Counted from the first letter of the stretch, positions 8,636 through 17,419 are shown. The stretch is 64,000 nt of DNA from Brevibacillus brevis (GCF_031583145.1 NZ_CP134050.1:4763501-4827500); one strand, 5' to 3'. Notes: a model not told the origin generated them from the letters alone. Numbers and translations: made by a program.

Positions 8636-10093
8636 TTGAAACGTCCTTTGGCTTCCCAGCGCTTTTTTCGATTCGCAGCCTATTTTGTTGCCCTTCTCCT
8701 GTTCTTTTTCAACTCGCCGCAGATTCCCACAGCAGATGCAGCCTCGTCCCGCTTCCACGAGGAGCCTGTATCCATCCAAAGCCAGGATCTGAAGCTGGCC
8801 GGAACTCTCCTCGTGCCGGACACGCCGGGACAGCACCCTGCGGTTGTCATGGTGCACGGCTCCAGCTCGTCCGATCGCGAGAAGTATCGGGGAGAAGCGG
8901 AAATGTTTGCAAAGTCCGGAATCGCCGCCCTGATCTACGACAAACGCCCCGACGGCTTCTCGAAATCCCGGGGCGGTGACCGATCCTATCAAATACTGTC
9001 GGAAGATGTGGTCGCAGCCGTCCAAGCGCTGCGCTCCCGTGCGGATATTGCTCCAAGTGCAGTCGGTCTGTGGGGAATCTCCGAGGGAGCGTGGGTCGCT
9101 TCGCTCGCTGCCTCCGAGCCAAACAGCCACGTCGCTTTTCTCATCACCGTCGGCGCCGCCGGAGTCCAGCCCGTACAACAGCAGTCCTGGCAGCTCGTGA
9201 ACCGCCTGCATGACCAGGGCGTCACCTCCGCCTCGATGATTCGTTCCGTCACCAGACACGGTCTGCAGCTTGCCGTCTCCGCTGGACTTTTCGCGGAGGC
9301 TACCTACGATCCCCTCCCTGCCTTTTCATCCTTGCAGCAGCCCGTACTCGCGATCTGGGGAGACAAGGATCGCGTAGAGCCCGCCTTGGAGAGCTCTCGG
9401 AACATCCAGCATGCGTTGGAACAAGCGGGCAACAAACACGCCGTCATCCGCTTCTTTCCGGATGCGGGTCATCTGCTGCGGCTGTCTTTGGACGGAACGA
9501 CGCAAACGGACGAATTTGCCCCCGGCTACTCCGAGGCGATGACATCCTGGGTCCACCAGGTCGTGCAGGGCAACGCTCCTCGCTCTTCCGTCATTGGGGC
9601 TGCACCGCAGCAAGAGCATCTCTCGCCTGCCGGAATCGGTCAGCTGTCCTGGTATCACTCAGCCTGGGTGCAATTGGGAGCGGCACTCCTTCTCCTTGCC
9701 ATCTTCGGGACGTTTCTGCTCGGTTCCTTGGTCCGCGCCCTGCGGAAGCGCGGTTCGAAGCAACCGAATGATCGGCGGTCCGGATATTCCCTCCTGCTGG
9801 CAGGCAGTACGACCGTGGCGACTTTCGGGTTCTTGGCTTACTTCGGCTTTTTGATGAGCTCGGGAGCCAAGCATCTGGACCCTCTTCTGTTTGACCGGAC
9901 GCTCATCTGGGGCCTGCTCCAGCTGTCTTCCTTCATCGCGCTGGCCGCTGCCGTCCTCCTTGGCTGCTCCTTGTGGCGTTCCCTGGTCACGGATCGTTCT
10001 CCTGTGGGGAGGGAAAAGGAGCGGATTTGGCTCATGATCGGCGGCATCCTGTTTGTGCCGTGGGCGCTTTATTGGCAGCTCTTGATTCCATAA
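8636..10093 (+). CDS. Membrane-anchored alpha/beta hydrolase with C-terminal helices
   Basis: About 485 residues. The TTG at 8636 is preferred to the TTG at 8591 because AGAAGG lies eight bases upstream. A signal or anchor helix (FFRFAAYFVALLLFFFN) precedes an alpha/beta hydrolase domain with oxyanion region MVHGSSSSD, nucleophile elbow GLWGISEGAW, the acid residue in IWGDKDRVEP and the histidine in FPDAGHLLRL. The hydrolase part resembles the dienelactone hydrolase/acyl-peptidase group. The last third carries about four hydrophobic segments, so the enzyme domain is probably held outside the membrane. The fusion of hydrolase and polytopic tail is known in Firmicutes; the substrate is unknown. 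Confidence 0.8.
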   Translation: MKRPLASQRFFRFAAYFVALLLFFFNSPQIPTADAASSRFHEEPVSIQSQDLKLAGTLLVPDTPGQHPAVVMVHGSSSSDREKYRGEAEMFAKSGIAALIYDKRPDGFSKSRGGDRSYQILSEDVVAAVQALRSRADIAPSAVGLWGISEGAWVASLAASEPNSHVAFLITVGAAGVQPVQQQSWQLVNRLHDQGVTSASMIRSVTRHGLQLAVSAGLFAEATYDPLPAFSSLQQPVLAIWGDKDRVEPALESSRNIQHALEQAGNKHAVIRFFPDAGHLLRLSLDGTTQTDEFAPGYSEAMTSWVHQVVQGNAPRSSVIGAAPQQEHLSPAGIGQLSWYHSAWVQLGAALLLLAIFGTFLLGSLVRALRKRGSKQPNDRRSGYSLLLAGSTTVATFGFLAYFGFLMSSGAKHLDPLLFDRTLIWGLLQLSSFIALAAAVLLGCSLWRSLVTDRSPVGREKERIWLMIGGILFVPWALYWQLLIP

Positions 10094-10111
10094 TGAAGGG
10101 CGGAAGCACGC

Positions 10112-10978
10112 CTAGCTCAGCTTGATGATGACGACCCCCGCCAAGATCATGCAAATGGATACCCATTTTACGAAGCTCACCTGCTCCTTCAGCCAGACGA
10201 TCCCGATGATCGTGGCGAAGACGATGCTGATTTCCCGAACGGAGGCTACGTACGTGACAGGCGTGGTCTGCATGGCGTATACCGCCAGCGAGTTGGATAC
10301 GAAGACGAACAGCCCGCCCGCCAGCGTATGCCACGGATAGCGCCTTGCCAGCGACCGATAGGAAACGTGGGAATGCGCCCTGCGGTCGATGATCCACTTG
10401 CCCGCGAACATTCCGATAAACACGACGTATTTGAACAGCAATCCCGACATCATGGAAGCGCCCATGCCGTCCATCACGCTGCTGAGGGCCGAACAGCTTC
10501 CGGCCAGGAAGACCCACTTCATGTTGTGCCAATCTTTCAGCAAATGACTGAGCTCGCGAAGCGAAAAGGAGCGCTGGTTCATGAACACGACTCCCGCGAC
10601 GATGATCAGGATCCCCAGAAACCCGGTCCAGGCAATCGCCGCTCCGACGAAGACGGTACTGATGATGGTCGTCACGATGGGGGCTGTTCCCCGCAGGATG
10701 GGGTAGGCGTAGCTCAGCTGGTTGGTTTTGTACGCTTTGCCCAGGGCGACGAAGTACAAAACCTCCGAGCAGGTGCTGAGCAGCAGCCATTTGATGGCGG
10801 ACGGCGGAAACGGCGAGGTTCGCCACAGGTAGAAGGCCAGTGGAAAGTACAGGATGACGGAGACGCCCAGAATCAGGGTGAAAAAGGCGTCCCTTTCTTC
10901 GATTCGCTTGGAGAGGGCGTTCCAGACGGCGTGGCAGATGGCGGCGAACAACAGGATCAACAAAATGGTGGTGGACAT
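10112..10978 (-). CDS. EamA/DMT-family transporter
   Basis: Integral membrane protein of 288 residues with ten predicted helices arranged as two EamA repeats, the usual size for this drug/metabolite transporter family. The first helix is TTILLILLFAAICHAVWNAL and the repeat signature YAYPILRGTAPIVTTIIS occurs near residue 90. Family members move amino acids, sugars or small metabolites, often outward; nothing here fixes the substrate. The ribosome site before the ATG is weak. It converges with the hydrolase gene, leaving only 18 bp between the stops, and its 5' side abuts the repeat array. Confidence 0.85.
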   Translation of the reverse strand: MSTTILLILLFAAICHAVWNALSKRIEERDAFFTLILGVSVILYFPLAFYLWRTSPFPPSAIKWLLLSTCSEVLYFVALGKAYKTNQLSYAYPILRGTAPIVTTIISTVFVGAAIAWTGFLGILIIVAGVVFMNQRSFSLRELSHLLKDWHNMKWVFLAGSCSALSSVMDGMGASMMSGLLFKYVVFIGMFAGKWIIDRRAHSHVSYRSLARRYPWHTLAGGLFVFVSNSLAVYAMQTTPVTYVASVREISIVFATIIGIVWLKEQVSFVKWVSICMILAGVVIIKLS

Positions 10979-11030
10979 GGTTTTCCCAGCTTTCTGATTT
11001 GTTCTCTGCTTGTAAGGGTGAAGCTTCTAT

Positions 11031-12851
11031 GCTCTCTTTGCGTCTGCCCGTTCGGGCTTCGGTGCTGGGGCGGAAAAAGGCGAAAACGCTCCAGGTTCGT
11101 AGGGACACTTGCATGGAAGGCATCCCTGTCCGGCTCCGCTCCAAAAGAGGAACGGCGGCCAAAGTAGTCGTCTCGAAGAAGCTTCTCATGGGTGGCCGCT
11201 CAGGCGTGTTTCCCTTTTTCCGCTTCGCCTGGGCGGCGTCCCTAATACCTTCGCTTTTTTCGCCTTTTTCCTGGACAGCTGTTGGGGACAGGCGGGCTTC
11301 TCTAAGGCATTTGCAAGCTTCTTCTTCGCGGTCTCGGGGAACTGCTAGTGAATGCAGAGCAGCTTGCGGGTTTCGCTTCGAAGCTCTCTTTGCGTCTGCC
11401 CGTTCGGGCCTCGGTGCTGGGGCGGAAAAAGGCGAAAGCGCTCCAGGTGGGTAGGGACACTTGCATGGAGGCATCCCTGTCCGGCTCCGCTCCCAAAGGG
11501 GAACGGCGGCCAAAGCTGTCCTCTCGATGAAGCTTCTCATGGGTGGCCGCTCAGGCGTGTTCCCCTTTTTCCGCTTCGCCTGGGCGGTGTCCCTAATACC
11601 TTCGCTTTTTTCGCCTTTTTCCTGGACAGCTGTTGGGGACGGGCGGGCTTCTCTAAGGCATTTGCAAGCTTCTTCTTCGCAGTCTTGGGGAACTGCTTGT
11701 GAATGCAGAGCAGCTTGTGGGTTTCGCTTCGAAGCTCTCTTTGCGTCTGCCTGTTCGGCCCTCTGTGTTGGGGCGGAAAAAGGCGAAAACGCTCCAGGTT
11801 CGTAGGGACACTTGCATGGAAGGCATCCCTGTCCGGCTCCGCTCCAAAAGAGGAACGGCGGCCAAAGTAGTCGTCTCGAAGAAGCTTCTCATGGGTGGCC
11901 GCTCAGGCGTGTTTCCCTTTTTCCGCTTCGCCTGGGCGGCGTCCCTAATACCTTCGCTTTTTTCGCCTTTTTCCTGGACAGCTGTTGGGGACAGGCGGGC
12001 TTCTCTAAGGCATTTGCAAGCTTCTTCTTCGCGGTCTCGGGGAACTGCTAGTGAATGCAGAGCAGCTTGCGGGTTTCGCTTCGAAGCTCTCTTTGCGTCT
12101 GCCCGTTCGGGCCTCGGTGCTGGGGCGGAAAAAGGCGAAAGCGCTCCAGGTGGGTAGGGACACTTGCATGGAGGCATCCCTGTCCGGCTCCGCTCCCAAA
12201 GGGGAACGGCGGCCAAAGCTGTCCTCTCGATGAAGCTTCTCATGGGTGGCCGCTCAGGCGTGTTCCCCTTTTTCCGCTTCGCCTGGGCGGTGTCCCTAAT
12301 ACCTTCGCTTTTTTCGCCTTTTTCCTGGACAGCTGTTGGGGACGGGCGGGCTTCTCTAAGGCATTTGCAAGCTTCTTCTTCGCAGTCTTGGGGAACTGCT
12401 TGTGAATGCAGAGCAGCTTGTGGGTTTCGCTTCGAAGCTCTCTTTGCGTCTGCCTGTTCGGCCCTCTGTGTTGGGGCGGAAAAAGGCGAAAACGCTCCAG
12501 GTTCGTAGGGACACTTGCATGGAAGGCATCCCTGTCCGGCTCCGCTCCAAAAGAGGAACGGCGGCCAAAGTAGTCGTCTCGAAGAAGCTTCTCATGGGTG
12601 GCCGCTCAGGCGTGTTTCCCTTTTTCCGCTTCGCCTGGGCGGCGTCCCTAATACCTTCGCTTTTTTCGCCTTTTTCCTGGACAGCTGTTGGGGACAGGCG
12701 GGCTTCTCTAAGGCATTTGCAAGCTTCTTCTTCGCGGTCTCGGGGAACTGCTAGTGAATGCAGAGCAGCTTGCGGGTTTCGCTTCGAAGCTCTCTTTGCG
12801 TCTGCCCGTTCGGGCCTCGGTGCTGGGGCGGAAAAAGGCGAAAGCGCTCCG
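11031..12851. repeat. Tandem array of alternating 352/351-bp repeat units
   Basis: Six copies of a related unit start with GCTCTCTTTG at 11031, 11383, 11734, 12086, 12437 and 12789. They alternate between two types, A (352 bp) and B (351 bp), giving a 703-bp higher-order unit repeated almost without change (A1 B1 A2 B2 A3 and a 63-bp stub of B3). Type A and B differ at many positions, while copies of the same type are nearly identical, which points to recent duplication of an older pair. The first 40 bases of A1 look more like type B, suggesting recombination. Each unit holds a 15-bp inverted repeat (GGAAAAAGGCGAAAA and its complement about 170 bp later), a GCGGCCA/TGGCCGC pair and, at junctions, the palindrome GCTTCGAAGC. 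All six frames are partly open but none has a ribosome site or a recognisable protein, so I treat it as non-coding. Confidence 0.9.
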
Positions 12852-12934
12852 AACAAAAAAATGCTTGTGCTTTTCCGGAAGCAAATGGATAAATAACAGT
12901 ATACATGCCTTGCCAAAAAAAGGAGGGAAGACTT

Positions 12935-13315
12935 ATGAATCGAACACGTGTATTTACAGGATCGCCTTGGGAGCCGGTGGTCGGTTACTGTCGGGCGATA
13001 CGGATCGGCGACAGGATCGAAGTGGCCGGGACTACCGCGATGAAGGACGGCGAGGTCGTCGGCGAAGGGAATCCGTACGAGCAAGCCCGGTTCATCCTGC
13101 AGACGATTGAAAAGGCGCTGCAGGAGTTGGGGGCGGATATGTCCCATGTGGTGCGGACGAGGATGTTCGTCACGGACATTTCCCAATGGGAAGAAATCGG
13201 AAAAGCGCACGGCGAATTTTTCCGGGACGTTAAGCCGGTTGCGACGATGGTCGAGGTAAAGGGGCTCATCGACCCGCGGCTGCTGGTGGAAATCGAGGCG
13301 GAAGCGGTCGTTTGA
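12935..13315 (+). CDS. RidA-family enamine/imine deaminase
   Basis: A 126-residue member of the RidA/YjgF/YER057c family. The ATG at 12935 has AGGAGG eight bases upstream; a longer frame would add ten residues without support. The body has the family core VVRTRMFVTDISQWEEIG with the conserved arginine that binds the carboxylate of the imine intermediate, and the closing motif LLVEIEAEAVV. RidA proteins hydrolyse reactive enamines and imines released by PLP enzymes. It lies next to, but is transcribed toward, the microcompartment operon, which contains the PLP enzyme PhnW; a link is possible but unproven. The repeat array ends about 80 bp upstream. Confidence 0.88.
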   Translation: MNRTRVFTGSPWEPVVGYCRAIRIGDRIEVAGTTAMKDGEVVGEGNPYEQARFILQTIEKALQELGADMSHVVRTRMFVTDISQWEEIGKAHGEFFRDVKPVATMVEVKGLIDPRLLVEIEAEAVV

Positions 13316-13359
13316 GCGGCCAGGCTTCAGCAGGCGGTAAAGCGCAAGGAAACGACAAA

Positions 13360-13389
13360 AGGTGTAGTCTTCCCAGGAAGACTACACCT
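13360..13389. terminator. Bidirectional terminator between ridA-like gene and microcompartment operon
   Basis: A 14-bp perfect inverted repeat, AGGTGTAGTCTTCC (13360-13373) and its complement (13376-13389), with T-rich sequence after it on both strands. It separates two convergent units and ends the long microcompartment transcript. Confidence 0.9.
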
Positions 13390-13399
13390 GCTTTTCTTT

Positions 13400-13675
13400 T
13401 CACTTCTCCTGGGTCACCTCGTATGAGTCGACGATTCCGACAATGACCGCATCGATGGGGACCGTCCTGCCTGGAAAAAGGATCCGTGCGGATGATCCGG
13501 ACGAAACAATGACTTTTTCGCCGACACCGGCCCCGATGCGATCCGCTGCGATCACCGTTCGTCCGCCCTCCTTGTCGTTCCAGTCAACGGGCTGGACAAC
13601 CAAGAGCTTCAAATTTTCCATGCCCTCTTCTTTTTGTGTGGACCAGACGCTGCCGATCACTTTTCCCAAAAACAT
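13400..13675 (-). CDS. eutN: EutN/CcmL-family microcompartment vertex protein (BMC-P)
   Basis: A 91-residue pentameric shell protein of the EutN/CcmL family, which caps the corners of icosahedral bacterial microcompartments. The start MFLGKVIGSVWSTQKEE is typical, with the strand-forming LLVVQPVDW and the loop AADRIGAGVGEKVIVSSGSS, and the C-terminal VDAVIVGIVD-like segment. It is the last gene of the microcompartment unit, immediately before the terminator, and the only vertex protein visible here. Size and motifs agree fully with the family. The presence of a vertex protein supports formation of a closed shell rather than an open scaffold. Confidence 0.93.
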   Translation of the reverse strand: MFLGKVIGSVWSTQKEEGMENLKLLVVQPVDWNDKEGGRTVIAADRIGAGVGEKVIVSSGSSARILFPGRTVPIDAVIVGIVDSYEVTQEK

Positions 13676-13688
13676 GGCGCTCCCCCCT

Positions 13689-14489
13689 TCAGCGGACGTA
13701 ACGGACTACAATCCCTTTCTCTTTCAGCACATCCATCGCAAGCGGAGAGACGATCGCTCCGTGGCGCAGGATCAGCATCTGATCCGGGAAATCCGCTTGT
13801 GATTGTACCCAGTCCGCGGTCACGAGCTTGGCCGCGACCGGCTGCCGGCTTTGCGGCGCGTGCTCGCCTGATCCGGCGAGGACCACCTCCCGCTGAACGT
13901 CTTCCTGCTTGCGGATAATCGCGTCCGCCATGCCGTTTTGGGCCGCAAATTCTACGCCGAGCTCCCTCATGCCGTCCAGATGCCGCAGAAACAGTGTCCG
14001 ATACGGTCCGGGCAAAGACAGCGTGCGAAGACAGCGGCGGTCGGCGCGTTTGATTCCCGGCACGTCTTCTCCCACCAGAACCGGCTTGCCCAGCACGAGC
14101 GCGGAGAAGATGATCTCCGCTTTAATCGTCCCTTTCAATCCCGTTGCCACCCTGGCGGCATTGTCCAGATCGATTTCCGGGATGGCGATGCCGTCGTACT
14201 CTTTCGGCAATTCCAGCGGGGCGGGAGCGTATTCGTCCGTCGCGATGATTTTGCCCGCTCCGCCGCACTCGATCCGGTGCATGCCCAGCCACGAGGACGT
14301 CTCCCCGTCGAGAAACAAGATGTCGTGACAGATGCCGTGATTTTGCAAGGCGATGAACTGGTCGGCGAACGGCTCATGCGCCGTGCTGTCGCAAAAGATG
14401 AACAGCCATTTGGGCCTCTTTTCCTGGGAACCATTCATGGACTGCAATAGCTCGCGCGTGATGGACTCGATCATCTGACGGACATCCAC
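13689..14489 (-). CDS. Microcompartment-associated flavoprotein-like protein
   Basis: About 266 residues, function not established. GTG at 14489 is chosen because GGGAGG lies eight bases upstream and the PduL stop is two bases before it; an upstream start would overlap pduL. Residues 27-160 look like a flavoprotein-type Rossmann fold: a strand (KWLFIFCDS), a glycine-rich loop (IECGGAGKIIATDE) and a strand ending LVLGKPVLVGED. Residues 248-260 read SPLAMDVLKEKGI, closely like residues 30-42 of the PduL next door, so both may share a docking element. Sitting between pduL and eutN, it probably works in or on the shell. It could take part in electron or cofactor recycling; that is speculation. 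Confidence 0.6.
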   Translation of the reverse strand: MDVRQMIESITRELLQSMNGSQEKRPKWLFIFCDSTAHEPFADQFIALQNHGICHDILFLDGETSSWLGMHRIECGGAGKIIATDEYAPAPLELPKEYDGIAIPEIDLDNAARVATGLKGTIKAEIIFSALVLGKPVLVGEDVPGIKRADRRCLRTLSLPGPYRTLFLRHLDGMRELGVEFAAQNGMADAIIRKQEDVQREVVLAGSGEHAPQSRQPVAAKLVTADWVQSQADFPDQMLILRHGAIVSPLAMDVLKEKGIVVRYVR

Positions 14490-14491
14490 GC

Positions 14492-15280
14492 CTACCACCT
14501 CCCTTGTGTGGAAAACAGTTTGCCATTGATCCCGATCAGGCACGCCTGGTCACCCGTGGACAGGTTGGCCGCATTCGCTTCGTCCAGGTCGATGTGAAAA
14601 TCGAGCGCATAGCGCGGGCTCACCCGCACCGTCACATCCGGAAAGATGAGGGCTCGCTCGCCCGCCATCCGCAGGATCAGGCTGTCCCCGTCTTTCACCT
14701 TGGCTGCGCGGGCATCCTCCTCGGACATGTGCACATGGCATTTCGCCACGATCACGCCGCTCGGGAGCACGATGCAGCCGCTCGGGCCGATGATGGTGAC
14801 ACCGGGCGTCCCTTCCAGCGCGCCGGACACCCGGATCGGGGGATGAATGCCGAGCTGGAACCCGTCCGTTTTGGAAATTTCCACTTGGGTCGCGCCTCTC
14901 GCCGGCCCGAGGATTCGTACTCCATGGATGATTCCCTTCGGCCCCAGCAGCGTCACCGTTTCCTTGGCGGCAAACTGCCCGGGCTGAGAAAGTGGCCGCA
15001 GCGCTGTCAGCTGATAGCCTGGACCGAACAGCTTTTCCACATCCTCCGGCGACAGATGCACATGCCGGTTGGATACTCCCACCGGAATGCAAAGCTCCTG
15101 GATGCTTTCGCTATCCGAAGAAAGCCCGCAGGTCGATTGGTACGCTTCCACTTTGATACCTCTCCCCTTCAAAAAATCGATGGCTGCCGGAGTGAATTTG
15201 TCTTCGGCGCGTACGAGATAAGGATTGGGAATCCCGGATGGCAGCATGGCCCGCAGCGTCGTCTCCGTAATCAGAGCCAT
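14492..15280 (-). CDS. pduL: PduL-type phosphotransacylase
   Basis: Converts acetyl-CoA (or propanoyl-CoA) and phosphate to acyl phosphate and CoA, thereby regenerating CoA inside the shell. It has 262 residues and the two PduL half-domains. Zinc-ligand histidines appear in GVSNRHVHLS (near 68-77) and AKCHVHMSEEDA (near 179-190), and a third in LDFHIDLDEANA near 229. Residues 1-45 (start MALITETTLRAMLPSG) are an extra N-terminal region containing TPAAIDFLKGRGI, as found on several cargo proteins, and are the likely encapsulation element. It follows the BMC-H gene at 15291 and is nearly fused to the flavoprotein-like gene. Acetyl phosphate made here could drive ATP synthesis by an acetate kinase encoded elsewhere. 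Confidence 0.93.
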   Translation of the reverse strand: MALITETTLRAMLPSGIPNPYLVRAEDKFTPAAIDFLKGRGIKVEAYQSTCGLSSDSESIQELCIPVGVSNRHVHLSPEDVEKLFGPGYQLTALRPLSQPGQFAAKETVTLLGPKGIIHGVRILGPARGATQVEISKTDGFQLGIHPPIRVSGALEGTPGVTIIGPSGCIVLPSGVIVAKCHVHMSEEDARAAKVKDGDSLILRMAGERALIFPDVTVRVSPRYALDFHIDLDEANAANLSTGDQACLIGINGKLFSTQGRW

Positions 15281-15290
15281 GGGCTATGCA

Positions 15291-15578
15291 TTATCCTTCC
15301 AGCTTGGGCAGGATGAGCTCGATGTCCGAGTGCGGACGCGGGATGACATGCACGGATTTCAATTCGCCCACTTTTTCCGCCGCTGCCGCGCCCGCATCGG
15401 TCGACGCCTTCACCGCTCCCACATCGCCTCGCACCATGACGGTCACCAGACCGCCGCCGACGTGTACCTTTCCGATCAGCTTGACGTTGGCTGCTTTGAC
15501 CATGGCGTCAGCCGCCTCGACCGCACCGACCAATCCTTTCGTTTCTACCATTCCCAGTGCTCCTGTTTCTCCTGCCAT
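15291..15578 (-). CDS. BMC-H hexameric shell protein, copy 1
   Basis: A 95-residue single BMC domain protein of the EutM/PduA/CsoS1 type; six copies form a shell hexamer. It has [19 protein letters not shown], the pore loop region [17 protein letters not shown] and the ending [17 protein letters not shown]. The central GGG faces the pore in this family and suits passage of small polar metabolites. It is nearly identical to the copy at 17133-17417 in protein sequence, although the DNA differs at many third codon positions, so the pair is old and strongly conserved. It lies between the aldehyde dehydrogenase and pduL. Confidence 0.95.
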   Translation of the reverse strand: MAGETGALGMVETKGLVGAVEAADAMVKAANVKLIGKVHVGGGLVTVMVRGDVGAVKASTDAGAAAAEKVGELKSVHVIPRPHSDIELILPKLEG

Positions 15579-15591
15579 TGTTTATGCCTCC

Positions 15592-17073
15592 TTACCGATT
15601 GGTAGACTGTAGTTCCAGCAGTACGCTCTTGATGATTTCCGCGATTTCATCCCGGCTGATCGCTGGACCGGCTGCAGCCGCCGCGGCTGTCGCCTGTACG
15701 GAGGCCTGCGGGCCCTCCAGCTTCATCTCGCGGAGCCCAAAGGCCACGCGCTTGATGTTGAAAAGGTGCTCCGGTCCGATATTGTCCGAAGTCACATTGT
15801 TGCCAAACGAGCCGCAGCCCAGCGTCAGCGAAGGCGCGATGCCCGTCGTAGCGCCGATCCCGCCGAAGGTCGTGCCTGCATTCACCACGATCCGGGATGC
15901 CGGCTTATCCAGCACGAACGACTCGATCACATGCGAGTCCTGGCAGTGCAGACCGATCGTATGGCCCAGTCCGCCGAGCTCCAGCAGCCTTGTGCACAGG
16001 CGGCTGGCCTCGGCAGTATCGCTCACTGTGTACAGCGTGAGAATCGGGGCGAGCTTTTCGATCGAATACGGATGGTTCATACCGACCTCCGTCTCCTCTG
16101 CGATCAGGAGCGTAGCGTCTTCCGGCACCAGGATGCCTGCCAGCTCGGCAATCGCTTGCGGCGATTTGCCCACGATCGCAGGATTGAGTCCTCCTGCTCT
16201 CATGATGATCGCGGCTACCCGCTTGTGCTCGTGATCGTCGAGGAAATAGGCCCCCTGGCGCTTCAGTTCTTCCACGACCTTGCGCTTGATCGATTTGTCT
16301 ACGACCAAGGCCTGCTCCGAAGCGCAGATCGTTCCGTAATCGAACGTCTTGCTCTGGACGGTTTGGCGCACAGCGGCAGCGATATCGGCGCTGGCGTGAA
16401 TGTACACCGGCACGTTGCCCGGCCCTACGCCAAAGGCGGGTTTGCCGGAGCTGTATGCCGCTTTTACCATCGCGGTGCCACCGGTAGCGAGGATCACGTC
16501 CGTATCGCTGTGCCGCATCAACTCCTGCGAGGCTGCCAGCGTGGGGTGTGCAATGCAGCTGATCAATCCTGCCGGGGCACCTGCCCGTTCTGCAGCCGCC
16601 TGCATGACAGCAGCCGCTTCCTTCTTGCATTTGGCCGCGTGGGGATGCGGGCTGAATACGATCGCGTTGCCTGCCTTTACGGAAATGAGCGCCTTGAAAA
16701 TGACGGTTGAAGTCGGATTGGTCGAAGGCACGATCCCTGCGACCACCCCCACCGGCTGGGCGATCTCCCACACCCGTTTTTGCTCATCGCGCCGGATGAT
16801 CCCGACGGTTTTCTTGTCTTTGATGGATTCATACACATCCACAGCGGCGAACAAATTTTTCACGGTTTTGTCCGCCACGCGGCCGTAGCCTGTTTCTTCC
16901 ACGGCCATGCCTGCCAGGCGTCCTGCCTCGGCACGGGCCGCCTCTGCCATGCGCTGCACGATCTGGTCGATCTGCCCCTGCGACATTCCCGCCAGTCTCT
17001 TCTGGGCTTCCCTGGCTCCTTGCAAACAATGGCGCACTTCCTGTACGGATTGCAAATCTGCATCTAGCATCAC
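15592..17073 (-). CDS. CoA-acylating aldehyde dehydrogenase (EutE/PduP type)
   Basis: Oxidises acetaldehyde (or propanal) with CoA and NAD+ to acyl-CoA, the core enzyme of catabolic microcompartments. It is 493 residues, in the EutE/PduP size range. The NAD fold is marked by GIVPSTNPTSTVIFKALI near 113-130 and the catalytic Cys250 by DYGTICASEQA. After residue 458 an alanine-rich linker leads to a short amphipathic helix, RDEIAEIIKSVLLELQ (474-489), a typical C-terminal encapsulation peptide. GTG at 17073 is used, with an ATG as the next codon; GAGGTG is upstream. It is flanked on both sides by twin BMC-H genes. Given PhnX upstream, acetaldehyde is the probable substrate. Confidence 0.95.
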   Translation of the reverse strand: MMLDADLQSVQEVRHCLQGAREAQKRLAGMSQGQIDQIVQRMAEAARAEAGRLAGMAVEETGYGRVADKTVKNLFAAVDVYESIKDKKTVGIIRRDEQKRVWEIAQPVGVVAGIVPSTNPTSTVIFKALISVKAGNAIVFSPHPHAAKCKKEAAAVMQAAAERAGAPAGLISCIAHPTLAASQELMRHSDTDVILATGGTAMVKAAYSSGKPAFGVGPGNVPVYIHASADIAAAVRQTVQSKTFDYGTICASEQALVVDKSIKRKVVEELKRQGAYFLDDHEHKRVAAIIMRAGGLNPAIVGKSPQAIAELAGILVPEDATLLIAEETEVGMNHPYSIEKLAPILTLYTVSDTAEASRLCTRLLELGGLGHTIGLHCQDSHVIESFVLDKPASRIVVNAGTTFGGIGATTGIAPSLTLGCGSFGNNVTSDNIGPEHLFNIKRVAFGLREMKLEGPQASVQATAAAAAAGPAISRDEIAEIIKSVLLELQSTNR

Positions 17074-17132
17074 GATATACCGTCACCTCTTCTCAGCCGT
17101 TTGCGAGTCTTGCGAAAGGACCTCAGCAGACA

Positions 17133-17417
17133 TCATTGCGATTGCTCGAGTTTGGGCAAAATCAGCTCAATATCCGTATGTGGCCGCGGGATGACATGGA
17201 CAGAGACCAGTTCGCCTACCTTTTCCGCCGCGGCAGCCCCGGCATCCGTCGATGCCTTGACCGCTCCCACATCGCCCCGCACCATGACGGTGACCAGCCC
17301 GCCGCCGACGTGCACCTTGCCGATCAGTTTGACGTTTGCCGCCTTGACCATCGCGTCAGCGGCCTCCACCGCTCCGATCAGCCCCTTCGTTTCCACCATG
17401 CCCAGTGCATCTCCCAT
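17133..17417 (-). CDS. BMC-H hexameric shell protein, copy 2
   Basis: A 94-residue shell hexamer protein, differing from the copy at 15291-15578 mainly at the two ends and at a few interior positions (for example [12 protein letters not shown] instead of [12 protein letters not shown]). It keeps the same pore sequence, HVGGGLVTV. It starts three bases after the stop of the third BMC-H gene, so translation is probably coupled. Two almost equal major shell proteins around the dehydrogenase may allow mixed hexagonal sheets or a higher dose of the main tile. Confidence 0.95.
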   Translation of the reverse strand: MGDALGMVETKGLIGAVEAADAMVKAANVKLIGKVHVGGGLVTVMVRGDVGAVKASTDAGAAAAEKVGELVSVHVIPRPHTDIELILPKLEQSQ

Positions 17418-17419
17418 GA

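Noticed and set aside
11031-12851. CRISPR array
   Set aside because: Units are 350 bp and contiguous, with no short repeats separated by unique spacers and no cas genes nearby.
11653-13210. Long minus-strand frames through the repeat array (for example peptides with LAAVPLLERSRTGMP)
   Set aside because: All six frames are partly open in the array and none has a ribosome site or a recognisable fold; frames change between units because of the 352/351-bp lengths. I kept the array as non-coding, although such peptides might be annotated automatically.
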